17,301 bases of DNA from Acidimicrobiales bacterium (GCA_030830415.1 JAURNB010000224.1:1-17301); one strand, 5' to 3'. Counted from the stretch's first letter, positions 1 to 7,301 are shown. The notes: generated by a model from the letters alone, not told the origin. Program-made: numbers and translations.

Positions 1-137
1 TCGCGGAAGCCCGGCATGCGGACTTCTTTGGCGATTTTCTTAAAGGCCATGTCGATGCCGCGGTCGAGTTCCGACTGCTCTAGCTCGACAGAGAGTTTGA
101 CTTTGTTGTCTTCGAGGGTTTCAAGAGTGCTTTTCAC
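1..137 (-). CDS. tig: Trigger factor, N-terminal fragment (cut by the window edge)
   Basis: Trigger factor is the ribosome-bound chaperone and peptidyl-prolyl isomerase that meets nascent chains at the exit tunnel. Only the first 45 codons are visible. The reverse strand reads (M)KSTLETLEDNKVKLSVELEQ, then continues to a segment ending KEVRMPGFR. The family shows the same layout at its N terminus: an ETLE...KVKL beta strand, then a helix, then the conserved ribosome-binding loop around GFRxGKxP, just before which this fragment is cut. The start is GTG at 137-135. A good Shine-Dalgarno is not evident. A TACACT box (152-147) lies nine bases before the GTG and could be the -10 of a very short leader. 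The gene is divergent from the small protein at 205-480. Family assignment rests on the short N-terminal pattern but is distinctive. Confidence 0.85.
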   Translation of the reverse strand, partial: MKSTLETLEDNKVKLSVELEQSELDRGIDMAFKKIAKEVRMPGFR

Positions 138-204
138 AGGATGCTGAGTGTATCGGGAAGCGTGGATGTGGGGTTTACCTCCCTCCATGAGCAAGAATGG
201 GGGC

Positions 205-480
205 ATGACGTTCTGGAAGCCTCACGCCCTTGCCACTCCGCACCCCGATCAAATTGACTTACGCAATGGAGACAAGGTTGTTTCCATTGTCGATATGCGT
301 ACCGACGACGGGGTCGTTGCTGCAGGCACCCCTGGCAAAGTGATTTTGTCGAACGGGTTCAATTGGCAGCGCTATCGCGTCCTCTTCACCAATGGAGTGG
401 AAATGGGCGATCTCGACCAACGCCACATTGCGCCAACTGGTCGCACCGCCAAACGTCTCATTAAGGCCGCGCGCCGATAG
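205..480 (+). CDS. Small unrecognised basic protein, possibly SH3/KOW-like
   Basis: A 91-residue product if translation starts at ATG 205. In-frame starts upstream at GTG 148, ATG 166 and ATG 187 would add up to 19 residues. I prefer 205 because a G-run precedes it by a few bases and because the longer versions run into the promoter space of the divergent trigger factor gene. I do not recognise the gene with certainty. The core alternates hydrophobic strands with glycine turns (GDKVVSIVD, AGTPGKVILSNGF, RYRVLFTNGVEMGDLD), which resembles a small all-beta SH3-like or KOW-like barrel. The tail is rich in Arg and Lys (TGRTAKRLIKAARR), which would suit RNA or nucleic-acid binding. There is no signal peptide or membrane segment. 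It ends 12 bases before tRNA-Pro. That it is a real gene is inferred from its protein-like pattern and lack of a better competing frame. Confidence 0.6.
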   Translation: MTFWKPHALATPHPDQIDLRNGDKVVSIVDMRTDDGVVAAGTPGKVILSNGFNWQRYRVLFTNGVEMGDLDQRHIAPTGRTAKRLIKAARR

Positions 481-492
481 GGTCTAACGCTC

Positions 493-565
493 CGGGGTGT
501 GGCGCAGTTGGTAGCGTGCCTGGTTTGGGACCAGGAGGCCGGGGGTTCGAGTCCCCCCACCCCGA
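493..565 (+). tRNA. tRNA-Pro, anticodon TGG
   Basis: Cloverleaf read by eye: acceptor arm CGGGGTG (493-499) pairs with CACCCCG (558-564); D-arm GCGC/GCGT; anticodon stem CCTGG/CCAGG around loop TTTGGGA, giving anticodon TGG at 526-528; T-arm GGGGG/CCCCC (541-545, 553-557) around TTCGAGT. The discriminator is A565. The 3' CCA is not encoded, since CAA follows. It reads CCN proline codons. A TAGGGT box at 478-483, overlapping the stop of the upstream small gene, could be its -10, but no convincing -35 accompanies it. Confidence 0.95.
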
Positions 566-581
566 CAACTCATCGGAAATG

Positions 582-599
582 TGCACGACTTCTCGTGCA
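582..599. repeat. Perfect 7-bp inverted repeat with 4-base loop
   Basis: TGCACGA (582-588) and TCGTGCA (593-599) are exact reverse complements around CTTC. The element lies 17 bases after tRNA-Pro and 4 bases before a candidate -35 box for the binding-protein gene. It could end or trim the tRNA transcript, although no T-run follows, or it could be an operator. Function is not shown by the sequence. Confidence 0.5.
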
Positions 600-603
600 G
601 CAG

Positions 604-633
604 TTGCCACTTCAGGCACCGCCCCACTATTGT
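604..633 (+). promoter_or_regulatory. Candidate promoter for the ABC binding-protein gene
   Basis: TTGCCA (604-609, four of six bases of the consensus -35) is followed after 18 bases by TATTGT (628-633, matching TANNNT). The expected transcription start is near 640, leaving an untranslated leader of about 56 bases that contains the inverted repeat at 643-660. It is the best match between tRNA-Pro and the start codon at 696, but was found by eye only. Confidence 0.35.
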
Positions 634-642
634 GACTAGTGG

Positions 643-660
643 CACTCCAACCATGGAGTG
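643..660. repeat. Perfect 7-bp inverted repeat in the binding-protein leader
   Basis: CACTCCA (643-649) and TGGAGTG (654-660) are reverse complements around ACCA. It sits immediately downstream of the predicted transcription start. It could be an operator that blocks initiation or a 5' hairpin that protects the transcript. A second, shorter repeat, CACTA/TAGTG (625-629 and 637-641), overlaps the candidate -10. Confidence 0.45.
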
Positions 661-695
661 TCGAATACACAGCTCAAACCAATGAGGGGTATCAC

Positions 696-2438
696 ATGTT
701 CCAGCGTTCGACCACACGGTCACGAGTGATGAAGAAAGTAGGAGCCGGTATTGCACTTGCTCTTCTTGCTTCCACCGTGCCAATGGCAGCAAATGCAGCC
801 AAAACCACATCATCAGCAACTGCCGATAAGCCTGTAAGTGGCGGAAAAATCACCGTAGGTGTCTTCGACACTTTTGCCGGATACTGCATGAAGCAAATCC
901 TTGCCAACTCGGCACTCGGTGGCGCACGCAGCATTGCCGAAACACTCTTCGAGCGCAACAGCAGTGGCAAGGTTGTGCCTTTCCTGTTGAAAGGCGTAAC
1001 TCCTAGTGCTGACAACAAAACCTGGAACCTGGAAATTCGCAAGAAAGCCGACGGAACCCCCATTCAGTTCAGTGACGGGGCAGCATGGGATGCTGACGCT
1101 CTTATTGCCAACTTCAACGCCATCCGTGGGCTCACTTATGTAGCCAACATCAAAACTGATACTGAAAAGAATTTCCTCGGATCAACAGCAGTTGCCACAG
1201 GAAACATTGTGAGCACCACCAAGGTCGACGACTACAACGTAACGGTCAAGCTCAACATGGCTCAAGCCGACTTGCGCGAATTGATGTACGCCTCCGGTCG
1301 TTTCATCATGCGTTCACCAAATATGTTCAAAGACTCCGCTTCATGTGCATCCACTCTTGTAGGAACGGGCCCGTTCGTTCAAAAGTCTTCTGAACCAACA
1401 AAGCTTGTTGTTGTGAAGAACAAAAACTACTGGCGTAAAGATGCAGCTGGAAACAAGTTGCCATACCTCGACCAAATCACTTTTAAATATGTTCTCGAGT
1501 CCGCATCGCGAGTTGCAGGTTTGAAGTCTGGTTCACTCGATGCAGCCCAGTTCAGTTCTGCTTCAGAAACAAAGCAGATGAAAGATCTCAGCACATCAAC
1601 CGCTGTGTCATATTTCAAAACAGGCGGCGAATTCTACCCATCGTTGTGGTTCAATACATCAATTGCCCCATTCAATAACCTCAATGCACGCAAGGCCGTT
1701 TCTTTTGCCTTAGACCGCGACCTTTGGGCAAAAACTCGCGGCAATGGAATGACTGAAGCAGCGACGAGCATCGTGGGCAAGAACAACGTCATGTATTCTA
1801 AAACGAACTTCGCTTCGTTCAATTTGGCAAAAGCAAAGGCAGCTGCTGCGGCATACAAAGCCGAAACCGGTAAAGACCTTGAGTTCGTGTTCCCTTCTGC
1901 AAACGACAGCTCCACGCGCGCAAACTCCAAGGCATTTGTCGCCATGATGAAAAAAGCTGGAATCAAGGCTTCCTTCAATGAAGAGCTTATTAGCGACATT
2001 GTGAATAAGGGATTCTTTGAAGCGGGCACCGGACTCAAGTACCAAGCTGCATTCCTCCTCACTTTGGAAGGGCTTGATGCTGCTTTTAACTACATCTTCT
2101 TGTCGTCAAACATGTTTGAGACGGGAACAACAAACCCAATGGCCGGGCTCGCCCGCCTCGGGAAAATTGATACCTTGCTCAACATCACAAAGCACAAAGA
2201 CACCCAGCTCGATGCACTCTTGCAAGCCGCACGCGCCTCTGGAACTGCTGCGGACTACAAGAAGGTCACCGAGCGGATCCAAGACCAGGCTTACATTGCC
2301 AACATCACTTACCAGACTTACGCAATGGCGACCACCAAGAAAATTCACGGCATTGGCGAAACAAAATTGGCTGCTGGTGGATCTGCACCTGCAGTGTTCA
2401 ACTGGGGAACCAACTGGACCAGCGTCTGGAAAAAATAA
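696..2438 (+). CDS. ABC importer substrate-binding protein, family 5 (peptide/glycoside type)
   Basis: Extracytoplasmic receptor of a DppABCDF/OppABCDF-type importer; 580 residues, normal for family 5. The start at ATG 696 is set by GAGGGGT at 684-690; an in-frame start at 639 has no such site. Residues 1-34 form a Sec signal peptide: basic N-region ending MKK, hydrophobic core VGAGIALALLAST, and a likely cut after ANA. There is no lipobox, and the first cysteine is residue 64, so the mature protein should not be lipid-anchored. Family-5 marks include the SIAETLFERN region near 79-88, an FSDGAAWDADAL element, and PYLDQITFKYV after the NKNYW strand. The four genes downstream encode its membrane and ATPase parts. 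The ligand cannot be read from sequence. Peptides are the default, but neighbouring melA and galK make alpha-galactosides plausible. Confidence 0.9.
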   Translation: MFQRSTTRSRVMKKVGAGIALALLASTVPMAANAAKTTSSATADKPVSGGKITVGVFDTFAGYCMKQILANSALGGARSIAETLFERNSSGKVVPFLLKGVTPSADNKTWNLEIRKKADGTPIQFSDGAAWDADALIANFNAIRGLTYVANIKTDTEKNFLGSTAVATGNIVSTTKVDDYNVTVKLNMAQADLRELMYASGRFIMRSPNMFKDSASCASTLVGTGPFVQKSSEPTKLVVVKNKNYWRKDAAGNKLPYLDQITFKYVLESASRVAGLKSGSLDAAQFSSASETKQMKDLSTSTAVSYFKTGGEFYPSLWFNTSIAPFNNLNARKAVSFALDRDLWAKTRGNGMTEAATSIVGKNNVMYSKTNFASFNLAKAKAAAAAYKAETGKDLEFVFPSANDSSTRANSKAFVAMMKKAGIKASFNEELISDIVNKGFFEAGTGLKYQAAFLLTLEGLDAAFNYIFLSSNMFETGTTNPMAGLARLGKIDTLLNITKHKDTQLDALLQAARASGTAADYKKVTERIQDQAYIANITYQTYAMATTKKIHGIGETKLAAGGSAPAVFNWGTNWTSVWKK

Positions 2439-2470
2439 TTACTACTCACTCTGAGTAAACATTCACTTTA

Positions 2471-2506
2471 AGACGCCCCGGAAGGATTCTTCCGGGGCGT
2501 CTTTTT
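2471..2506 (+). terminator. Strong intrinsic terminator between binding protein and permease genes
   Basis: A perfect 14-bp GC-rich stem (2471-2484 with 2489-2502) around GATT is followed by a run of five T (2502-2506). It lies 32 bases after the binding-protein stop and 21 before the permease start. A smaller repeat, TACTCA/TGAGTA (2443-2457), sits just before it. Because all five transporter genes share a strand and no clear promoter follows the stem, partial read-through probably gives excess binding protein over membrane parts. That dosage role is an inference. Confidence 0.9.
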
Positions 2507-2527
2507 ATGCGAGACTAAGGGCTAGTT

Positions 2528-3484
2528 ATGAATCGTGCACTTCCCATACTGCGCAGGCTTGGCACATTGCTCGCAGTTATTGTGCTCTCTACTTTTTTCC
2601 TGTCGTGCCTTTTGCGTTTACTGCCCACGGATCTTGTTGACATGATTCTTTCCTTCGGTACGCCCGAGGAAAAGGCTGCGCTACGTCGCACGCTGTATCT
2701 CGACCGCGATGTCTTTACTTCTTACTTCATGTGGTTTAAAGATTTCATCCGCGGCGACATGGGCATTATCTATGGCACTGGTGGTGGAGAAACCGTTTGG
2801 AGCCATGTCACGCGTAGTCTTCCGATCTCTCTGATCATCATGCTCTACACGCAAATTCTTGCTCTCGTCATAGCCGTGCCGCTAGGCATTTTCACTGCAT
2901 ACCGCGCCGGCAAAAAATCAGATCGCATCATTTCCAATACCCTCTTTACAGCTTCTTCGGTCCCCAACTTCGCGCTCGCGTTTCTCCTCATCATCGTGGT
3001 GGGCGTCAAACTCAAATGGTTCCCCACGCTCGAATACATTGGCTTCAAAGACGATCCATTCCAACATTTCAAACACTTAGTTCTTCCCTGCGTAAGTTTG
3101 GGAGTTGGCTTAGCTGCTTCTTATACACGCTTACTGCGCACCGATGTCATTGCAGCCTTGAAAGATGACTATGTCACCATGGCGGCATCTAAGGGGCTTT
3201 CCGACTCGCGCATTCTTCTCACCCACGTCTTTCGTCCGGCAAGCGTCACGCTTCTCACTGCCGCTGCGCTCAACATGGGTGCTCTCATCGGTGGGACTCT
3301 TGTCATAGAAAATATTTTTGCCATTCCTGGTTTTGGATTTGAAATTGCCTACGCGCTCGCCACAAAAGAATTCGTAGCACTTCAATCTTTCATTGCCATC
3401 ACTGCAATTGGTTACGTTATTTTCAACGTCACTGCCGACCTCCTCATTGGCATCGTCGACCCACGCACGCGAGGTTCGCGATGA
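2528..3484 (+). CDS. ABC importer permease, DppB/OppB family
   Basis: One of two membrane subunits forming the channel of the family-5 importer; 318 residues, as usual for DppB. An N-terminal membrane helix (about 8-30) is followed by an extracytoplasmic stretch typical of this family with DRDVFTSYFMWFKDFIRGD near 59-77. Five further hydrophobic segments follow (about 98-122, 138-162, 186-204, 240-262, 283-309). The cytoplasmic EAA loop that contacts the ATPase is at 215-238 (YVTMAASKGLSDSRILLTHV). The GALIGGTLVIENIFAIPGFG signature follows at 251-270. Start ATG 2528 has TAAGGG at 2516-2521. The stop overlaps the next start by four bases (ATGA), indicating translational coupling. Confidence 0.93.
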   Translation: MNRALPILRRLGTLLAVIVLSTFFLSCLLRLLPTDLVDMILSFGTPEEKAALRRTLYLDRDVFTSYFMWFKDFIRGDMGIIYGTGGGETVWSHVTRSLPISLIIMLYTQILALVIAVPLGIFTAYRAGKKSDRIISNTLFTASSVPNFALAFLLIIVVGVKLKWFPTLEYIGFKDDPFQHFKHLVLPCVSLGVGLAASYTRLLRTDVIAALKDDYVTMAASKGLSDSRILLTHVFRPASVTLLTAAALNMGALIGGTLVIENIFAIPGFGFEIAYALATKEFVALQSFIAITAIGYVIFNVTADLLIGIVDPRTRGSR

Positions 3485-4356
3485 AATCCGGCTTGTGGAA
3501 AAAAATGCGTCGGTTCTCTATTCCCACGCTGCTCTCCATTGCTTGGCTTGCCATCATCGGCCTCATAGCAATTGTGTATCCGATTCTCTCTTCAACCGAT
3601 CCAAAGTTTGTGTATGAGAATGATCTCGGTGTTGGCCCGTTCACCAATGGCCATCTCTTTGGCACCGACACCAATGGCTACGACATATTGCGCGAACTTC
3701 TTCACGGAACTCGCCTCACGCTTCTTGTAGCTGTTGTTGCTGTAGGAGTAGGCGGTGCAATCGGCAGTCTCATTGGCATCCTTTCTGGATATGTGCGCGG
3801 GAAGATCGACGCGGTGGTCAATATTATTTTCAGCGCCGTGCTCTCCATCCCCAACTTGGTATTGGCACTTGCACTGGTAGCAGTTCTGGCAACAGCGCCC
3901 GATGTGAACTCCACGGTTTCGAATTGGCGCAAAGTGTTTGTGGTTGTATTGGCACTGACTATTGTCATTATTCCCATCTTGGGTCGTATCGCTCGCGGAG
4001 CAACTCTGTCGTGGTCGAACCGCGAATTCGTGACCGCAGCAAAGTCGATGGGGGCAAAGAATTCCACCATTTTGTGGAAGCACATCGTGCCCAACGTTCT
4101 TCCCGCGGTCATGGCAATTGCCTTTTTGGCGGTTGGTGTGGTCATTGTTGCAGAAGGTTCACTATCGCTTCTTGGCGTAGGAATTCCCGATGGCAACAGC
4201 TGGGGTGCAATTTTGGCTGCAGGCCGCAACGACATGGAGTACACCCCTCACGTGGTGTACTTCCCCATCATCTTCATTGCTCTTACCGTCATTTCCTGCA
4301 ACCAAATTGGTGATGTCATTCGCCAAAGCCTCGACCGACGAGAGGCACGCATATGA
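3481..4356 (+). CDS. ABC importer permease, DppC/OppC family
   Basis: Second channel subunit, 291 residues. The N-terminal helix (about 14-36) is followed by the DppC hallmark GTDTNGYDILRELLHGTR at 61-78, corresponding to the family GTDxxGRDxxSRxxxGxR with Tyr in place of the usual Arg at 67. Further membrane segments are near 79-103, 112-137, 151-171, 206-230 and 259-278. The EAA loop is at 183-205 (FVTAAKSMGAKNSTILWKHI). The extracytoplasmic stretch after GVGIPDGNSWGAIL is also typical. Both ends overlap neighbouring genes by four bases (ATGA at 3481 and at 4353), so the four membrane and ATPase genes are almost certainly translated from one message. Confidence 0.93.
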   Translation: MKSGLWKKMRRFSIPTLLSIAWLAIIGLIAIVYPILSSTDPKFVYENDLGVGPFTNGHLFGTDTNGYDILRELLHGTRLTLLVAVVAVGVGGAIGSLIGILSGYVRGKIDAVVNIIFSAVLSIPNLVLALALVAVLATAPDVNSTVSNWRKVFVVVLALTIVIIPILGRIARGATLSWSNREFVTAAKSMGAKNSTILWKHIVPNVLPAVMAIAFLAVGVVIVAEGSLSLLGVGIPDGNSWGAILAAGRNDMEYTPHVVYFPIIFIALTVISCNQIGDVIRQSLDRREARI

Positions 4357-5336
4357 GCAATAACCCCATGTTGTCGCTCCGCGACTTCTCTGTTTCGTTC
4401 GACACTGCACGTGGGCCTTTGTATGCAGTGCGCAATGTCAATATTGACGTAGCCGATGGTGAAAGCCTTGGCATCGTTGGTGAATCGGGTTCGGGAAAGA
4501 CAGTGCTTTCTCGTGGCGCGATGGGTCTTCTTCCCAAGCGCGCAGCTCATCGTTCAGGCACAGTCATTTACGACGACCATGACCTCTCACAGGCACCGCG
4601 CAAAGAGTTGCGCGAATATTGGGGCACGGGAATGGCAATGATCTTCCAAGACCCCATGACCGCGCTCAATCCGGTGCGTAAAATTGGTTCACAACTCACT
4701 GAAGGCCTCCGCGTACGGTTACAAATGAATAAGCGTGATGCCAAGGCAAGAGGACTTGAGTTACTACATCGCGTGCGCATTCCCGACCCAGAAGCTGTGA
4801 TGGAGAAATATCCGTTTCAACTTTCCGGCGGCATGCGTCAACGTGTGATGATAGCTATAGCACTTGCTTGCAAACCGCGTCTGCTTTTTGCTGACGAACC
4901 AACTACTGCGCTCGACGTCACCGTTCAGGCACAGGTGATGCAACTCCTCAGCGAACTACGCCACGAAATGGGAATGTCGATGGTCATTGTTACCCACGAC
5001 CTCGGTGTCGTTGCAGGTCATACCGACCGCATAGCAGTGATGTATGCCGGTGAAGTAGTTGAAATTGCTCCAACAAAGCGATTGTTCGCAAACATGCAGA
5101 TGCCGTATACAGAGGCGCTCATGAAGTCGATTCCTCGACTCGACGCTCCAAGTGGGCAACGTTTGCCTGTCATCAGTGGTCGACTTCCCGACCCAACACA
5201 ACCCGAAACAGGCTGCTCCTTTGCATCGCGTTGCCCGTATGTCACCGACAAGTGCCGTGCATCGACACCGCCCCTTGTTGAGGTTGCACCTGGGCACTCA
5301 TATCGCTGTTGGTTCCCAATCGGAGGTTCGCGCTAA
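4353..5336 (+). CDS. ABC importer ATPase, DppD/OppD family
   Basis: First of two nucleotide-binding subunits; 327 residues. Motifs in order: Walker A GESGSGKT 43-50, Q-loop FQDP 98-101, signature LSGGMRQR 157-164, Walker B LLFADEP 177-183, D-loop TALD, and H-loop His215. The family-specific C-terminal extension (about 240-327) carries cysteines at 288, 294, 301 and 319 in a CX5CX6C...C arrangement. In DppD/OppD relatives such cysteines bind an iron-sulfur cluster, so a cluster is likely here, but this is inferred from the family. The start overlaps the DppC-type stop by four bases, and the stop shares one base with the next ATG. All catalytic motifs are intact. Confidence 0.94.
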   Translation: MSNNPMLSLRDFSVSFDTARGPLYAVRNVNIDVADGESLGIVGESGSGKTVLSRGAMGLLPKRAAHRSGTVIYDDHDLSQAPRKELREYWGTGMAMIFQDPMTALNPVRKIGSQLTEGLRVRLQMNKRDAKARGLELLHRVRIPDPEAVMEKYPFQLSGGMRQRVMIAIALACKPRLLFADEPTTALDVTVQAQVMQLLSELRHEMGMSMVIVTHDLGVVAGHTDRIAVMYAGEVVEIAPTKRLFANMQMPYTEALMKSIPRLDAPSGQRLPVISGRLPDPTQPETGCSFASRCPYVTDKCRASTPPLVEVAPGHSYRCWFPIGGSR

Positions 5337-6325
5337 TGGCTGGGTCAGGCAAAGCACATCTACGCAAGAGTGACGACGTAATATTGCGTGTTGAAGACCT
5401 CACCATGGAGTTTCCCGCCGGAGGAAAAAACTTTGTGCGTGCGGTCTCGGGGATCTCTTTCGATATTGAACGTGGTGAGACTCTCGCCATCGTCGGTGAA
5501 TCGGGTTGTGGTAAATCCACATTAGGTAAAGCTATTTTGCAATTACCCAAGCCGACTTCTGGTTCGGTCAATTTTCAAGGTCAAGAACTCACCACACTCA
5601 ACAAAGATGCATTGCGCGACATTCGCCCTGCAATGCAAATGATCTTTCAAGACCCTGTGAGTTCGCTCGACCCCCGCTTAAGTGTCGGCAAAATTGTTGA
5701 CGAGCCACTTGCCATTTGGAATCGTGGCGACGAAGTATGGCGTAGCAACAAAGTTGACGAGCTCTTAAATGCTGTGGGTCTTGACCCCGCCCTCGTACGT
5801 GACCGCCGCTCATATGAATTTTCTGGCGGGCAGTGCCAACGTATCAGTATTGCGCGCTCCCTTGCCTTGGAGCCACTACTCCTCATCTGCGATGAACCGG
5901 TGTCCGCGCTCGACGTAAGCGTTCAAGCTCAAATACTCAATTTGCTGCAAGACATGAAAGAACGTTACGGGTTAACGCTCATCTTTATTTCACACGACCT
6001 AGCAGTAGTAAAAGCTGTGAGCACGCGCATCATGGTGATGTACCTCGGCAAAGTGTGCGAAATCTCATCACCCGACGAGTTGTACTCGAACCCACGTCAC
6101 CACTACACACATGCGCTCGTGAGTTCGGTACCTATTCCCGACCCCAATGTTGCTGCCCGCCGTACAACACTTGAAGGCGAACCACCATCTCCCATGGACC
6201 CACCCTCGGGATGTCGTTTCCGTACTCGCTGCCCTGCAGCAACCGACCTGTGTGCACAAGAAGAGCCGCAGTTGCATGAGGTTTCAACGGGCCATTACGT
6301 GGCCTGCCACTGGCCTCGCTCCTAA
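5336..6325 (+). CDS. ABC importer ATPase, DppF/OppF family
   Basis: Second nucleotide-binding subunit; 329 residues from ATG 5336, which overlaps the preceding TAA by one base (TAATG) and has CGGAGG at 5321-5326. A TTG nine codons upstream is in frame but lacks support. Motifs: Walker A GESGCGKS 54-61, Q-loop FQDP 104-107, signature FSGGQCQR 162-169, Walker B LLLICDEP 181-188, H-loop His220. The signature has Cys167 where most relatives have Arg (GGQRQR), a mild oddity unlikely to abolish activity. The C-terminal extension has cysteines at 293, 299, 306 and 324, matching the cluster-binding pattern of the partner ATPase. It is the last gene of the operon; 13 bases separate its stop from that of the convergent lactonase gene, and no terminator is visible there. 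Confidence 0.94.
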   Translation: MAGSGKAHLRKSDDVILRVEDLTMEFPAGGKNFVRAVSGISFDIERGETLAIVGESGCGKSTLGKAILQLPKPTSGSVNFQGQELTTLNKDALRDIRPAMQMIFQDPVSSLDPRLSVGKIVDEPLAIWNRGDEVWRSNKVDELLNAVGLDPALVRDRRSYEFSGGQCQRISIARSLALEPLLLICDEPVSALDVSVQAQILNLLQDMKERYGLTLIFISHDLAVVKAVSTRIMVMYLGKVCEISSPDELYSNPRHHYTHALVSSVPIPDPNVAARRTTLEGEPPSPMDPPSGCRFRTRCPAATDLCAQEEPQLHEVSTGHYVACHWPRS

Positions 6326-6338
6326 GCGTTTTCGGTCG

Positions 6339-7217
6339 TTACGGGCGGCCTGCACCAGCAACATCGACACGTGCTGAAAGCACGCGCCCAGTTCTTGTTG
6401 AAGATGCAATATGCGCTTCAGCTGAATCGCCTGTGAGCATAAAGAGTGTTTTGCCGTCGTCGCCACCAAGCATGCACGCAAAACAGAGTTGACCTGTATC
6501 GATTACTTCAAGCACTTTTCCACCTTCTGCAATGCGCACGCATTCAGTAGACATTGGGTTGGCAAACCACACTGCGCCCTCGGCATCGAGACAGATACCA
6601 TCGGGCATGCGTCCTTCGGTAGAGGCCCATACACGGCGATCGGACAATGAGCCGTCGGCGTTAATAGTGAAAGCGGCTAGCCGAAAGCCAAGAGTTTCAG
6701 CGACAATCAATGTCTTCCCATCGGGAGTGATGACAGCACCATTGGGAAAGCACAAATCACTTGCAGCAATACGAGTTTTTCCTTGTGGGGAAATACAAGC
6801 AAGATTGGCCAATTTTGGGTTGGCCAATACTTCTTCTATGGGGCGTGTAGCGACCTCTTCATCCAAGTTCAAGCCAAAGTTGCCTACGTACGCCCGACCA
6901 TGAGCATCGACCACCATGTCGTTGCAGTGATACGTCGCGATGTCTGACAAGTCGGCCCACACGCTCACTTTTCCGTCGGTATCTCTCCGCAACACTTGGC
7001 GCTTGGTCATACTCACAACAAGCAGCGAACCGTCAGGCATCCAACCGAGGCCAGATGGCTGATCATCAATCGACAACTCGGTGCGCAGATCACCCTCTGC
7101 ACTGACGGAAAGTACCGCATGTTCATAGAAATCGCTGAACCACAGTCGGCCTTCATGCCAGCGCGGAGCTTCGCCGAAATATAGACCGGCAACTACTTCT
7201 TTCACTTCACGTTTCAT
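6339..7217 (-). CDS. SMP-30/gluconolactonase-family lactonase
   Basis: Predicted six-bladed beta-propeller metal-dependent lactonase, cytoplasmic, 292 residues. The family hydrolyses sugar lactones or other lactones. Metal-ligand motifs of SMP-30 are present: Glu16 (GEAPRW), Asn159 (FPNG) and Asp206 (MPDG). Asn99 (HCND) fits the substrate-side position. Propeller-like repeats such as WMPDGSLLVVSM, VVDAHGRAYVGNF and LDAEGAVWFAN recur. I chose ATG 7217 because a run of G lies just before it; ATG 7232, five codons earlier, is possible. It is the last gene of the minus-strand run containing melA and galK, 84 bases after the VOC gene with a large hairpin between. A sugar-lactone substrate would suit this context, and a lactone from the upstream Baeyer-Villiger enzyme is an alternative. 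Neither can be read from sequence. Confidence 0.88.
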   Translation of the reverse strand: MKREVKEVVAGLYFGEAPRWHEGRLWFSDFYEHAVLSVSAEGDLRTELSIDDQPSGLGWMPDGSLLVVSMTKRQVLRRDTDGKVSVWADLSDIATYHCNDMVVDAHGRAYVGNFGLNLDEEVATRPIEEVLANPKLANLACISPQGKTRIAASDLCFPNGAVITPDGKTLIVAETLGFRLAAFTINADGSLSDRRVWASTEGRMPDGICLDAEGAVWFANPMSTECVRIAEGGKVLEVIDTGQLCFACMLGGDDGKTLFMLTGDSAEAHIASSTRTGRVLSARVDVAGAGRP

Positions 7218-7246
7218 GATCCCCCGATTCATGTGGATGGCGAGTT

Positions 7247-7293
7247 TTCTCGGCGCATAACGTAACGAAAAACGCTACGTACGGCGCCGAGAA
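7247..7293. repeat. Long imperfect hairpin between VOC and lactonase genes
   Basis: The outer 10-bp arm TTCTCGGCGC (7247-7256) pairs with GCGCCGAGAA (7284-7293). After a 3x3 internal loop, ACGTAACG (7260-7267) pairs with CGCTACGT (7273-7280) with one mismatch, around a five-base loop AAAAA. On the minus strand it begins 8 bases after the VOC stop codon. No T-run follows on either strand, so it is a weak candidate for an intrinsic terminator. A 3'-end stabiliser or processing site for the upstream message fits better. Confidence 0.65.
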
Positions 7294-7301
7294 CACTTGG
7301 G

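Noticed and set aside
639..695. Longer start for the binding protein
   Set aside because: The extension is not signal-peptide-like, crosses the 643-660 inverted repeat and has no ribosome site, whereas ATG 696 has GAGGGGT in front and opens a proper signal peptide.
372..819. Antisense open frames across tRNA-Pro
   Set aside because: Their peptides contain the GDSNPRPPGPKPG-type string that arises from reading a tRNA backwards, so they are not genes.
3592..4244. Two long antisense open frames (163 and 180 codons) inside the DppC-type permease gene
   Set aside because: They show composition artefacts of the opposite strand, with no domain pattern, and the sense permease is complete with all landmarks.
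5309..5335. TTG start nine codons before the second ATPase
   Set aside because: It lies inside the coding end of the first ATPase, while ATG 5336 has CGGAGG nine bases before and the typical TAATG coupling.
6326..6338. Bidirectional terminator between the two convergent operons
   Set aside because: The 13-base gap and nearby coding ends show no hairpin followed by a T-run.
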